NCBI GenBank assembly: GCA_023213395.1
Contig: CM041465.1
Location: forward strand, 78,499,741-78,563,740
Origin: Cycas panzhihuaensis
Taxonomy: Eukaryota > Cycadophyta
Length of the DNA stretch: 64,000 bases
Direction of reading: 5' to 3'
Position 1 is the first letter of the stretch. Every line of letters begins with the position of its first letter. The position numbers were made by a program, and so were the translations under genes. Below the pieces are notes generated by a model. It did no database searches, had not been told where the DNA came from, and worked only from the letters and a program-made list of their open reading frames with translations. Shown here one piece after another: positions 35,245 to 47,640 of the stretch.

Positions 35245-37010
35245 AACCCATTTATAATCTGCCAAGTTCCTTCAAGGAGGTAAAGTAACTAGATCCTAAG
35301 TTGAGTTCCTTTTAAGAGCATCAATTTCAACTTGTATGGCCTGTTACAATGTTAGATTATTACTCACTTATTTAAAGGTTTTAGGATTATCATTTGCTAT
35401 GACTTTAGCCATTAAGGAAAAATTGCCTTGAAGCTTTTGGGAATGGGTTCTTCTAGTATCTGAGGGATTACCAGTATCAAAACTAGCATTAGAAAGAGTT
35501 TTCTGAGTCTAAATAAGTTATTTACTATTGTTAATGAATTGTTTAAGAGAAGTAGACTGACTAAATATAGATGGGAATGAGGTAATAAGTTCAGTTAGGG
35601 TCCAATTTTGGACTTGAGTAGATAAAGACTTGATTATTTGAGGGTTATCTTATTTATCAAGGGGGTCAACCAAGTAAGTATTAGTTAGTACATTTTCAAT
35701 AGGAAATTCAACATAAGAAGTGTTTGATGAAGATCCTTCTGCATCAAATATAACATCATATAAGATCGAAATCTTATGTGTGATTGGGTTAAGAAGTCAA
35801 TAAGCTTTGCTTTCTTTGTTGTAACCAATAAAGATAAACTTAGAACTTTTAGGGTCAAGGTTTTATTATTTTTCTTTAAAAACATGCCCCTAAGTAATAC
35901 TTCCAGAGATTCTAAGATGCTTTATAGAAGGTTTACGACCAAACCACTTCTATTCTAATGTAGCATTCTGTAAATATTTTCTTGGTAAGAGGTTTAAGAG
36001 GTAGTTAGAGTAAGCAATTACTTCTATTCACAATTTTAAGTCAAGACTTTTTGCATGTAATATACATATGGTCATTTCAACAAGGGTATGGTTTTTGCAT
36101 TCAATAATACCGTTTTGTTGAGAGGTGTAAGTTATAAAATGTTATAATCGTATTTTGTACTTCTTGTAGTAGGAAGTAAATTTGTTGCTTAAGTATTCCT
36201 TAGCATTATCGGATCTAAAGATTTTGATTTTGGAGTTAGTTTGATTTTTAACTAATGTTTTAAACTTAATAAAGATGTTAAATATTTGGCTTCTTATTTT
36301 GAGCATGTATACCCAACACTTTCTAAAAAAATTATTGATGAAGATGATAAAATATCTACTTCTTGAGTATAAAGGCACTTGGAATGGGCCATAGATATCA
36401 AAGTAAATAAATTCAAGTTGAGCTTTTGCTCAAAAAGAGGTATGATATGGGAAAGGATCCGTGTGTTGTTTGCCTATAACATAGGCTTCACAAATACCAT
36501 AGATAATATTTAGGGGGGGTAATCCATGAACCATATCATGCTTACTTAGGTACTGAAGTTTGTCATAGCTCATATGGCTAAATTGAGCATGCTATAGCTT
36601 ACTAATAGGGTTAGGTTTTGATATAAAGGCATTGAAGTTTTTGGTTTTAGAATGTTGAAGGTATGTTAAATTATAAAGACCAATTTTATGATTGATAGGT
36701 CCTAAAATAATTGGTTTGAATTCATTCAAGTGTTGTTTAATGATAAATTTATCTTTCCAGAATTCGACAATGAGGTCTTTCTAGTAGATTTGATAAATTG
36801 AAAGGAGATTCGATAACAAGCTAGGAATATAAAATACATCTTTGATTGAATCATATTTTAAAAAAACATCACATGTTCCTTTTACTTTCAATTGAGATTC
36901 ACTCCTGAAAGAGATTTCCTCTTCGAGGTTAGGATTAGACTAGTAAGAAGTCAAGTATTCTTGGTATCCTATCATGTGATAGGATACACTAGAATCAAGA
37001 ATTCACAAAG
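35245..37010 (-). pseudogene. pol: copia 3 protease, integrase and RT start
   Basis: Minus strand. Protease box WILDSSVSYHMIG near 37005-36970 (Gly of D-S-G changed to Ser). Integrase zinc region near 36600 (HMSYDKLQYLSKHDMVHGL), core FIIFINNFFRKCWVY (near 36345; Asp changed to Asn) and IFRSDNAKEYLSNKF (near 36215). The C-terminal DVIFDAEGSSS lies near 35745. RT begins near 35270 (ADYKW-type motif) and is cut by copia 4. Confidence 0.88.
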
Positions 37011-38085
37011 ATAACTTAGTAGGTGGAGCTGAAAAAATTAAAGTTGTGGTGGTTACAGAGTGATCAAGTTTGTGGGATTGAAACTGGATCCCCTTATAAG
37101 CTTTCCAAGCTTCAGAAGAAATTCTACTCCTATAGACATTGATGATGTGCCCCTTTTTATGGCAGTCGGCACAACTAATGATCTGATTAGAGTTGGAAGT
37201 AATGATATTCCATTTTTAAAATGATTGTTTAGTGTTATTCTAGTTTTTTAGTGATTTAGAATATTTGATGTTTTGATTGTAATTATTTATAAAAGAAGAG
37301 GAAGAAGAACCTTTATGAGGTTTCTAAAACTTTCGATTATTATTGTGATTACTTTAAGAGTTATTTTGTTTAAACTTGTTTATAGGTTTTGACTTGGAAA
37401 ATAGAACCTATGAAGGATCTTATAATTTTCTAATTTAAATTAGCATAGTTTGATACTCAATTAGTTGATTTATTAACTAATTGAAGGTGATTTCTAGGAA
37501 ATCTGCCTGTTGTCTAGCAACTTTTAAAAGGTTGAATTGTTTAGGTAACTTATTAATAGCAAGACAGACAAGTGTTTTGTTGTCTTTGACATAGATGGTA
37601 ATTTCAGTTTTATCGCCTACTTTAGTTTAGGACTTTATATAGTTAGCTAAATCCATGTTAATAAGTTAAATTTTTATCAAGAAATCCTTCACTTTAGAAA
37701 AATCATCAAAGTTTAGGTTATACAACTATTGTTCTGAGAGGGATAATTGACATTTGTTGACCTTATCGTATTTTTCCTTAAGGGTTTGTTAGATGTAGGT
37801 GATATCATCTGTTTTAGAGAACTGACTGATAATGTCTGGTGAGAGGGAGTTTAGGATGGTGCATAGGGCTCCATCACAGTTCATTAGATAGACCATATAG
37901 GCTTCTGATTTTATGTCATTAAGTTTCATAAACTCTCTTATTACATATCACTAAATCTTTTGTTATTTAAGAACCTATGATATTTTAAATTTCCAATTGG
38001 CATAGTTTGAGCCAGTTAGTACTAGAATTGAAGGACAGGAGGTTGCCCCTAACACGAGTGCCATTATAGACAAGAAACCTATGAT
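37011..38085 (-). pseudogene. gag: copia 3 Gag, decayed
   Basis: Minus strand. Starts near SNYANWKFKI (about 38010), the counterpart of NYADWRNHIF in copia 1. The zinc knuckle CADCHKKGHIINVYRS (near 37175-37130) keeps CX2C and His, with the last Cys changed to Tyr. Many Gln/Trp codons are now stops. Confidence 0.85.
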
Positions 38086-40118
38086 GTGAGATCTTTTTGA
38101 TGGGTTAAAAAAAAAATGATAAGGAAACAATAATATTAAGTATATAAAAAGTAGTAATCACAATCTTTAGGATTCAATCAAATGAAATCAATTGTTGATT
38201 TATTTATAAGTAAGTATTGATGCATGAAAGTAAGTGTATTAGTGAAGTAATCACATAAACCTATTAACATTAAATATTGATTGCCACTGATCAAAAAATA
38301 TAAATTTTAATCAAATATTAGAGAAATTAGATCAAATATATAAATAGTTGCATGTTTATATCATGATTTATATCAAATGGTTGATTAAATAGTGATTTTA
38401 ATTAGGTATTAATAAACTGTATGAAATAATTTAAAATGATTTACTTACATAATATATTTGACAAATAAAAGATGTTTATTAAATTAAAGTAATAAAATTT
38501 AAAATATATAACGAAAATTTGTAAATGAAATCATGTACCTTAACTTACCTGGTTATGATAGGAATCTTGACTTTGGAGAATATTTTTTAGATCGAAATGT
38601 CATCCAATTGGCTTGAGTGACCAGTCAGAATGTTTGTGTCTGAATCAGGAATATGATGTATCTTCTAGAATTGAATTTGGACTGTGTATGATAAAGTTAT
38701 TATAAAAAAAACACAGGTATCCTCTTTTTATAAATAATAATAAAATTTTAAAAAAATTGAAATAGGGGTTGAGCCCCATTTCAAGGTTGGACTAAGGTCA
38801 TACGGGAGATTGATGTGACCAGGGGACTACCAAGTTGGTGGGTAGACCCAAAATTAGATTACAATATAGTTTAATTAAATTTAAACATTAGAAAAAATAA
38901 AATATTAATAATAGACAAACCCAAAATGAAAATAAGTAAAAATGAAAAGATCTTGCAATTACAAAAACTATACACAAGATTTAATACTCTTTGGAATTCA
39001 TTTGGGTTGAAAAAAAAAAAGTATTTAACCCTAACATTAGGGTTTCAAATAGTTTTTTGTAAGATGGGAGATGCGTGATTGTAGATTACATAAGGCATTC
39101 ATGGCATTAGTATAGATCAATCTCTATGTATGATCGTATATCTCTACAACTCTCTATTGGTGGCAAGTCTTTTACAGGCAACAAGCATTGACTATATGCA
39201 TCTTCAGTGGATTTCTTTTGTTATTCTCCTTCATCTTCATCTCTTATCAATAGGCTCTTCTATTTGTGTCTATTTCTTATTAACAGACTCCTCTGTCTTT
39301 AGCCGGTAACTCCAATTTATAGACTAGATGAGTGTTTTTATTATGTTAATAAGGAGTCTTTTATAGTTGGGACAAAATTACTTGTTTTCTTTATGGAATT
39401 TCTTAGATTTATTATATGGAGGTAGAGTTTATTGAGTCATAGTTAGTCTAGAGGACCAAGAATGAATCTTCCTTATTTATTCAGATCTAATTTCTATGGC
39501 ATGATTATATTCATTTTCTTTTTATTTTTTTATCTAGCATTTGTAGGTATTTCCTGTTTGACAAAGCATTTATAGTTCCAAAAAATGGAGTTTGGCATCT
39601 TTGTCCTACTTCAAGGTGATGGATGATGCATGGGATGGACTGCAAGTGCAACAAGAAAGTGGTGATGGTTATTCAGGGATCTAATATTTTGGTGAAACTC
39701 TCAGTTATTCTCATCAGGGAAGGATATTTAGGTACCAAGAAAGAGGAGAGGTTTCATAGGGTTTGCATGTAGATAAGGGGCTTACTGTTAAGCTATGGTG
39801 AGTAATTATAATAGGGCTTTTGATGCCCTAATGCCTATTCAAATTTTATAAATACTCTAGTCTAACTTAGACCCTAAAAAATATATAGTTTTATTTTTAT
39901 AATAATAAAAATTTTAAATACTTTTTTATTTTAACAAAATATGTATTATGATTTTATTTGTTTAGAAATCCTTTAACTAGTTTTCTTTTCTTTTCTTTTT
40001 TCTGTAAAAATTACTTGTATGAGAGAGAGAGTTTAAAAAAGAAACTTGTTACTACTCCTTTTTCAATTTTCTATTTAAAAAATTATGAAACCTATGATAC
40101 CAGGTAACTAGATAACTT
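38086..40118 (-). other. Copia 3 leader (about 2.0 kb, non-coding)
   Basis: AT-rich with no family-like frame. It carries a minus-oriented copy of the leader quasi-palindrome at about 38760-38850. Confidence 0.65.
38760..38850 (-). other. Leader quasi-palindrome, copia 3 copy
   Basis: On the minus strand: CCACCAACTTGG, CCCCTGGTCACATCAATC, then TATGACC and GGGGCTCAACCCC. GGTCA pairs with TGACC. Order and flanks match the copia 2 copy in coding orientation. Confidence 0.65.
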
Positions 40119-40574
40119 ACTCTGATGCCATGTTAGAGACAGGGTTAAATTATACATTCATAGGATATCATCATTAATATTCAAAATAAAATGCATACAT
40201 CTGTAAATATCAATCAATACACAGATGCACCATATCTGATAGGTGGAATAACCCCCTAATGGAAATAAGAAAACCACCTCCTAAAATAATAATTTATAAT
40301 AATAATAAACACATTACAAAGTAAATGTTATGAGGATCTCATCCACCCTTTGAGTTGATGCCAGCTTATCCTACGTATAACCTCCACCTCATCAGCTAAA
40401 TCTTTAACCAACTTGACCAACCTCCTAAAATCTAGGAGGAGAGAATATTAAATAAGATGGAGGTTCCTTGAAATAGGCAGTTGTCCATTTCAATGAATTA
40501 TATAATTAATTAATATAAAGTAACATTATAAAAGGATGATAACATTAATATATAAATATAACATTGTTATAATA
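40119..40574 (-). repeat. Primer site and 5' LTR of copia 3
   Basis: The minus strand reads ...CTCTAACA then TGGCATCAGAGT (40130-40119), an initiator-Met site with two changes. LTR 40131-40574 pairs with 25588-26036. Confidence 0.88.
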
Positions 40575-40859
40575 ATTGAAATATAGGAGATGGTAAATAA
40601 CAATGATGAATCAAAGTGATGAGTGGAATAATAAAATAATAAGTTTAATATAGATAAATTATTCACAAGTGAAACCACAAAAAATAATGGAAAATTAATC
40701 AAACTTCAAATTATATGAAAGATGATATACATACGTATAATACAACTCGCTACATGCAAGAACTTTCAAAGGCCAACCATTGCATACTGTCACATATTTT
40801 AATATGACACACTACTTAAAGTGACCATGAATATAATAATCAACAAATAGATAAGAGAA
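40575..40859 (-). other. Probable continuation of element E 5' LTR
   Basis: Sequence directly right of copia 3, which should rejoin 25587 after excision. The right end of the LTR is not recognised. No coding content. Confidence 0.35.
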
Positions 40860-41930
40860 TGTAAATAGAGATTTAAACATAATTAGATATTACACCACAT
40901 TAATCATCACCTTGAAATCAATAAATCATTGAAATGCTTTTAACTTAAACTTAAGAAAATATGCTTAAGTCATTCTTATAAATCCATTAATAAAAGTCAT
41001 GTAGTATCTAACTCCTCCAAAGGATGCTATATTCATTAGTTCACATAAGTTTGTATATACTAGTTAAAGTGGCCTATTTACTCTATAATTTTTATTTAGG
41101 AATTCTTTCCTTTGTTATTTTCCTAGTATACATCCTTCATAAACCTCTTTGTTATGTTTAATATTGGATAGATCAATTACTATTTCTATCTTCTTTATCA
41201 ATGCTAAGCTATTATAATTCACATAGTCAATATTCAATGTCATGTTTCACTATCCATATAAATTGATGCCTTTAAGGTATAGTAGTCATTTGGGGTATGA
41301 CTAAATAAAATAACTTGTCACTTATTATTTAACTTTCAATAACTATTATTCCATTGTTTAACTTGTCCCTAATTATGTACTCTCCATCATAAAAAATAAA
41401 TTTATATTTCTACTCCATTGTGTATAATTGATAACAAGTTATCTTTAAGTGTAAGAACATAAAGTACATCATTCATGTATTTAGTCTCTTCAAAATCTGT
41501 TTGGATAGATACATTCCCTTTACATGTTGCCTCTTGAGAAATATTATCTCCAAATATTATTTTACTTATTTAATATTTATCCAACTCCTTAAACCATTCC
41601 TTTCTATGAGCCATATGTGTAGAGCAACTTAAGTCAATGTACCAACTATCATCTTCTCTATTATCCATTAGACTTGATAGAAGAAATCTTTTATTTTTCC
41701 TCAATTCTTCAATTGTTATATTTGCAACTTCCCTCTGCATATTAGACCTTTTTAAGAAGTAATTATTTTCTAAGTATCCATTTCTATTATAATAGAAACA
41801 TTGTGTTGTTCCTTTTCCTCTAATACTACTTCCTCTTTGTCCTTGATTTCTCCCTCTTAGACTTTATTCTCTACCTCTATAATTATAAGGTTCATAATTT
41901 TGCCTTTGGTTTTCTAAACTTTATCTTTCG
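40860..41930 (-). pseudogene. pol: Truncated copia 5: Gag end, protease, integrase start
   Basis: Minus strand. Text near 41890-41800 reads NEPYNYRGRE and RGSSIRGKGTTQCFYYNRNG, an Arg/Gly-rich tail and decayed zinc knuckle. Protease box WYIDLSCSTHM lies near 41640-41612. Integrase zinc region and core start (VYEGCILGK, YYMTFING) lie near 41150-40990. Upstream Gag, reverse transcriptase and LTRs are missing. Its right end is the element B LTR boundary and its left end is probably the element E LTR, so it is an older element cut by both. Confidence 0.75.
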
Positions 41931-42206
41931 TGTAGAAAAATGAAATTATCAAAAAATAATACTAACAAATAAAGAAAAGCAAATACCAAGATCATAATGA
42001 TACCCTTAAGGTGCCTTAACTTTGATTAAAACCATAAGAATATTGTTACATCAATATATCGATATGATATATTAAATGTGTATTTATGATACACAAGTTG
42101 GTTATGTGTGGGAACCACCATAAAATACCAATATTAGAATAAAATTAATTACACAAATGTGCATTACCACTTTACCTCGTAAAGTACGAACTAAGTTATT
42201 TTAACA
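41931..42206 (-). repeat. 3' LTR of element B
   Basis: On the minus strand it begins TGTTAAAATAACTTAG right after the purine tract (GCATTAAGAGGAAG) and ends TTTTTCTACA at 41931. Length 276 bp. The 5' partner is only weakly similar. Confidence 0.6.
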
Positions 42207-43830
42207 CTTCCTCTTAATGCACATTTATGGCATTTTGAAATTGCAATGCTTTATCCTTATAAATATCTTGAAAATGATGTCTTCACCTCGATGTTTGGCT
42301 TTAGTTATATAATTATGTCTTTAATATAGTAGCTCTCAAAAGTAATGATCCTTAAACTTAACATTCTTCATTTTAGTATAAAAATCTTAATTCTTCATCA
42401 TACGAAGAGTATAGTAAATTATAATTGATCTAATTTAATTTTGATGTAGATCATATAGGTAACCATCTTCACTTTCCTCATCACAAGAATGATTAGCATC
42501 AATTGAATTTATATCAAGAATTGAAGGTAGAACATCAATAAAAGAATCAACACGATTAGAGTCATCTATAAAATGAGCATCAACATCTTGTATGAATTCC
42601 TCTTCTTGATCTACACATCCAACAACAAGTTCTTCAATTTTTGGAGCAAAATCTTCATCTTCTATAGTAGGTTATTCAATTTGATCTATAAATTGTTTCC
42701 CTCTTGTCTACTTCATATGCTTGATTTTAATATGTTTCATTCTTCTCTACAAACTTGGATTCTTCATTACCTATATAGAATTTTGATTATTGCAGTAAAT
42801 CATAGTAGATTCTTTCTAACTTTGATGTAGCTCTTATAGTAGAACATTTATTTCATGAACTTCTACTTCAACCTTTTTGAATTTGATGTTGGTTGGATTA
42901 GGCCCATTAGTAATCGATATACTTTTATCATTTAAAATTGTCCCTCAGCATTCAAATAATTTAAACTTGAACCAATACTCAAAATAAGAACATCACTTGA
43001 AATTAAATCAATAGATAGAAATAAATCACCAAACTCATCTTCAATAAGACCATCATATTTATATTCAATCTCCTTTAAAGTATCAGAACCATTTGTAGAA
43101 ATGAGTGATAAATCTTCTATATCTTAAATTATTTCTTCAATAATTTTATTTTGAATTTCTTGATCATAATCATTAGTAGGCATTTCAATAGTTTCATCAC
43201 ACTCAACAGGCATAGTAATAGGTTTGTCATTCGTATCATTCTCAATAGCAGTATCAAATATCTCATCAATAATGTATTCACTGATGGTATATTCAAAAAT
43301 TATTTTTTTTTGTATTTAAACATAGCTTCATCGATATCCATACTTTCTTCATCAAGGTCTCAACATACCTTTCCATCATCATTAATAGTACTTTCTTTAT
43401 CCTTTTCACCCATATCATAATTATTAATAATCTTATTTGTCTTTTCAACAACCTATTATATCTCTTTAAGAGTCTTTTCAAATACATCATTCAAAATTTT
43501 TTAAGCTTCTTTAGTAGTAGTAACATTATAAATTACAAGAATAATAAAATGATATACTAAAAGAAGAATAACTTTATCTAATGAAGTAAGAATAATGATA
43601 ATTGCTTCTTTGTATTTCTTCTTAAGTTTTCCCCTTTCTTCTTCATCATTAAGAATATCATATCCATTAATAACAATGTTCTATAAATGTTTGCATATGA
43701 ATATACATCTCATTTTGATTGTCCAATAATAGTAGTTTGCTCCATTACATTTAAGTATTAGTAAGAGTATATCTTTTAGCTCATATTCATTACTCTCATA
43801 TATGAATATAACTATGGAATTATCCTCCAT
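42201..43830 (-). pseudogene. gag: element B protein: Gag domain, acidic middle with RNase H-like fragment, basic tail
   Basis: Minus strand ATG at 43830 (MEDNSIVIFIYESNEYELK). The Gag domain shows CNGANYYYWTIKMRCIF and NDEEERGKLKKKYKEAI. A strongly acidic segment follows (NDVFEKTLKE, DEESMDIDEAMF, then after a poly-A frameshift near 43310 EYIIDEIFDTAIENDTND). Near 42800-42700 an in-frame stretch reads MIYCNNQNSI and VMKNPS, RRMKHIKIKHMK, resembling the copia RNase H motif around its C-terminal Asp. A second acidic run (VDQEEEFIQDVDAHFIDDSN) and a Lys-rich end lead through the purine tract to a stop in the LTR (42201-42203). No protease, integrase or zinc knuckle seen. Confidence 0.65.
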
Positions 43831-45358
43831 GATTGTAAGTATGAATTACTCAAAAATGGATTACATTGGTTCTTAAAATATATATCAACTTGTATATTCT
43901 TGTCTCTTAAATTTGGGACCTTCTTCTTACTAATCAAATGAATAACCAAGAATCTAAAAATTCACCTCAAATGCATACAAGATGGGCCATATGGTCATAT
44001 AGATCTATTAGCAAGATAATAATAACCCTATCCTTGATTTTAGGACCTCCTTCTCCCTCATAGTCCTTTATAGGACTCAATATATAAATTACAACAAATT
44101 TCTTTTAAAAATACTTTACAGTAGACTTTTAGGGTTCAAAATTTAGTTTCTCTAGAGTCAAAAAATAGGAAAAAAGATGATGTAGAGCATGCAAAAGAAA
44201 ATTTTGTTTGGTTACTATGTAAGGATCTAATAAAAATACTTAAATAATGTCCACAAAAATCACTCAAGTGCAATTTGAATTATCCCTATTCAACTGTAAG
44301 ACATGCATAAGTATCCTAATTTAGACTCAACCACTTCTAAAATAAAAGTTTTTATATTAATTAAAAATTACAAAGTCATGTTTATGCAAGGGTTATTTAT
44401 GGAGTCATCATGCAAGAAGTCTACAAAACTTATATCAACTTTAAATATTAAGAATTCAACATTTTAAACAAGACCTAAATCTGATACTTTATAGCAAAAT
44501 TATGAGCTAAATAATATAAGTAGGTCTAATATTTAGTGAAACCCCTTTAGTGTATAAACTGCTATAAAATAATAATATTAGATTTTAATCATTAAATAAA
44601 TCGTAAAATACAAAGCCATTATATAAGTATAACTACTCATTTTGACCATGTGAAAATAAAGATCATAATGAAGCTAACAAATTTGAAATGGGCTTTGAAT
44701 ATGAAGGTTAGGTTTGTTAAAGCATACACAGGTACTTAAAAAGTCAATTTAGCCCCTTTAAGAAATAGATCCCTAGTCACTTAATTCTATTATATGACTT
44801 GCAAGCTTGATGACAAGGGCTACAAGATAATGAAACTCACTAAAATATAAAATATAATTAGATTTTTAAGACCTATGCTAATAATACTATTGATATTCTT
44901 CGTTTAATATTTACATTTTAGTCCCAAACTTGGGTCTCCAAGTGTATTCTTAAAAAAGGAGATGGTTGTAAATTCCTTTGGACTTGAAATCAACTAAATA
45001 GATAAGCACTCCCTTAATTGTGATAAGTGTAGTCATGTAGGAGGACTCAATATATATACATAATGAAACACTAATTAAGATACAAATTGAATGTGGATAA
45101 ACCAGAAAGATCTACTAACATCCAAAAGTAAATGGTTGGGCATGAACACCAGATTAAATAACTATCAATAGAGTAAGGAGAATAGACTCCTTAATTCACA
45201 TAAAAACACTAGATACCAAATCATAAACTATATATTAATAAAGAAAAAGTAAACTAAAGTGGCCCATGAACACCTGACACAAATGTATATATACTAATCA
45301 AATAAACTAGGGAAAACATATAGAAATAACCTAATACATAAATGGTATCTTTAATATA
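43831..45358 (-). other. Element B leader, gag-proximal part
   Basis: AT-rich, non-coding. It includes a weak copy of the leader quasi-palindrome at 44740-44820. It ends at the ATATA duplication of G1 (45354-45358). Confidence 0.5.
44740..44820 (-). other. Leader quasi-palindrome, element B copy (weak)
   Basis: AGTCA, 15-base spacer, TGACT lies between AGCCCCTTTAAG and CAAGGGCTACA. The stem and CCCC/GGG flanks fit the family but the sequence is more diverged. Confidence 0.4.
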
Positions 45359-45881
45359 TATAGCATTTCTTTTCTCCTACCTAATCAACTTCTAAAGAAT
45401 AATCTGGCCAACTTCAAATGAGTAGAAATTACATTATTTTTTGGCTGACTTCACCTTGTGTTCTAGTCAACTTCATAATGCATTCTGGTTGATTTTGAAG
45501 AGATATTCTAGTTGACTTCCATCTTCCTTTTGGGTTGAGTTTCTTAAGCACTTTTGTACTACCTATATAAAGGGATCTTTGACCTCTTCCTAAGGAATCA
45601 TAAGTGAAAGTGGATTGTTGTATTTTCAACCTAGAGGGGTGTAAATTAGAGTGCACCTTACCTCGAAGAGGAATTCTGGAATAATTTCCTTATCTATAAG
45701 TTTTATACATTATATTTTACTATATTTCACTTGATATTTAGCTAGTTATGCATATGTATATATAAGAAGTACATTACACTACATCCACTTTCAAATAATT
45801 GTATACAATCTTTCCATATTTTTAGTGATATTATATGATAATTAGCTATTTTTTTGTGTAAACTCTTATGGGCTCACCTCA
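45359..45881 (+). repeat. 5' LTR of G1
   Basis: TATAGCATTTCTTTTCTCC (the 3' copy has TGTAACATTCC) to CACCTCA; 523 bp. It pairs with 50473-50986; a shared segment is CTATATAAAGGGATCTT, a likely TATA region. Confidence 0.92.
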
Positions 45882-45883
45882 AG

Positions 45884-45896
45884 TGGTGCTTGAGCC
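45884..45896 (+). other. Decayed primer binding site of G1
   Basis: TGGTGCTTGAGCC lies two bases after the LTR. It matches the initiator-Met site TGGTATCAGAGCC at 9 of 13 positions. Confidence 0.6.
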
Positions 45897-46049
45897 TCAT
45901 TTTGCAAACCCTAGAGAAGGACTTGTTATCTTATAGAAAAGCAAAACTTTTTTCCTCCCTTTTTCTTCAAACGGAGTTGAGATCGAAAAGAACTCTTTAA
46001 TAAGGCAAAATAGTGAATAACCCATCAGTAATAATATAAGATTTAGAAC

Positions 46050-46990
46050 AAGGGTTGATGGGATACATGATATAATATTAACCTTGGTTGATAAAGTAAG
46101 GTCCATACATACTCTAGTAGAATCAATCAATAGAAAACTAGTCAGACAACAAGGAGATGGGGAAAGTTTAGGTAAAGATAAATTCTATGAGCAAAGGGAT
46201 CAAAGGAAGTTTGGCAAGGAATTCCATGAATCAAAAGCTCAAAGAGACTTCCAACCAATAAATCCAAAAAATTTTGATGTGGATAATGGAATTAGGGGGA
46301 TAGAGTTTCTTTTAAAAAAAATTGATCATGACTAACCTAGGGATATCTATAGTTGGATGCTATAGATGGAGACTTACTTCCAGATATATGATCTTCTAAT
46401 AAGAAACTAATTTTAGTGGCATCATTCCACTTATATGGAAGAGCACTTTAATGGTTCCACTTATAGAGAAAAGTCTACATGGATACCCCAAACGATAAAT
46501 GGGCTTCCCTTAAAGTAGGTTTAATCAATCAATACAAAGACTCTTGGAATATAGATTACTTCTCTAAATTAACTTAATTACAATAAACTCACTCAGTTTA
46601 AGCTTACATGGAACAATTCCAAGCCCTCCAATGCTTGGCCACTGAATGAGCTCATTGCTCAGACATACATAGGGGGACTCAAGGGACATGTCAAATACCA
46701 TATAAAAGTAATAGGAGCAACAAACCTATGGGTAGCCATTAAGCATACCAAAAATATTTAAGCAAAGTATAGAGAAAACTAACCCACTTACAATTGTCGA
46801 AGTAATCCAAACCCTAGTTTCCAACCCAATTGGAATAGGTTAGGAACCAAGGTAAATCCACCACTCACAAAGAAGGGTACCAATGATATAAATATAGTAT
46901 TAAAAGAAGAACACCTAACATGAGGAACATGTTCCAAATGCTGGGGAAAATAGAATAAAAATCATTAATGTCCATTGAAGAAAGTATTCA
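46050..46990 (+). pseudogene. gag: G1 Gag, decayed
   Basis: Open stretch 46084-46335 (LVDKVRSIHTLVESINRKL, then PINPKNFDVDNGI and EFLLKKIDHD) precedes the capsid-like region (near 46350 ETYFQIYDL). A zinc knuckle remnant at about 46930-46972 reads CSKCWGK, N-K-N-H, C (CX2CX7HXC), as in chromovirus Gag proteins. Confidence 0.75.
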
Positions 46991-47099
46991 TGATTAATAA
47001 TGAAAACATGGACGTTCTAGAAGAGGAACAAGAAGAAGCAAAAGTTCCATAAGAGAATGTCACAACTAAAGTGGAAGAGCTCTTAAATATGGATACAAA

Positions 47100-47640
47100 G
47101 AATGTACATATATCACTACAAGCTATTATCAGACAAATTATCACTCCTTAAACCCTATGTTTTTAGGGGATGATCAAGGAAGCATCGGTTGCCATTCTAG
47201 TTGACAATAGAAGCACCCACAACTTTATCAAGAAACTAACTACAAAGAAATTAGGGATACCTATTGAATCACTCAATGCCTTCCAAGTCATCATTGTTAA
47301 TAAAAAAATAATGGAATATGGAGGAAGTTTCTAAAAAGTGAGTCTCTAGATCAAAGACTATTCAATAACTACCTACATGTTCATAATGCCAATAGAAGGA
47401 GTGGATGCAATATTAGGAATACAATGGATATAACCCCTAGGAAATGTAATCACCAATTACACAACTCAATTTATGAATTTTTACCAAAATAGGTGTAAAT
47501 ATATATTGTAGGCTCCCCACAGACCCCCAACCTAGCAAATGACATCTCACTGCATGGAAGAAATCTTAAAGAAGAACTTGTTTGCATATATAACTCGTTA
47601 CATGATCATGATAAAAGACATTCTAGTAAAAGTATAAGTA
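47100..47640 (+). pseudogene. pol: G1 protease, decayed
   Basis: AILVDNRSTHNFIKK near 47193 corresponds to the gypsy protease D-S/T-G-S-T-H-N-F-I motif with Gly changed to Arg. The later motif VDAILGIQWI near 47405 is the conserved I-L-G-x-x-W-L element. Confidence 0.85.

Larger units (their letters stand above)
25588..40574 (-). mobile_element. Ty1/copia retrotransposon 3 (minus strand), interrupted by copia 4
   Basis: Minus-strand element, about 7.2 kb once copia 4 (27504-35239) is removed: 5' LTR 40131-40574, primer site 40119-40130, about 2-kb leader, gag, protease, integrase, reverse transcriptase, RNase H, purine tract, 3' LTR 25588-26036. Flanks GTCGA (25583-25587) and ATTGA (40575-40579) differ only by transitions. 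Its proteins are close to copia 1, so both are members of one family in opposite orientation. Confidence 0.9.

Noticed and set aside
42573-43420. Plus-strand open frames over element B
   Set aside because: Antisense shadows of the minus-strand Gag/acidic protein, which shows the family motifs.
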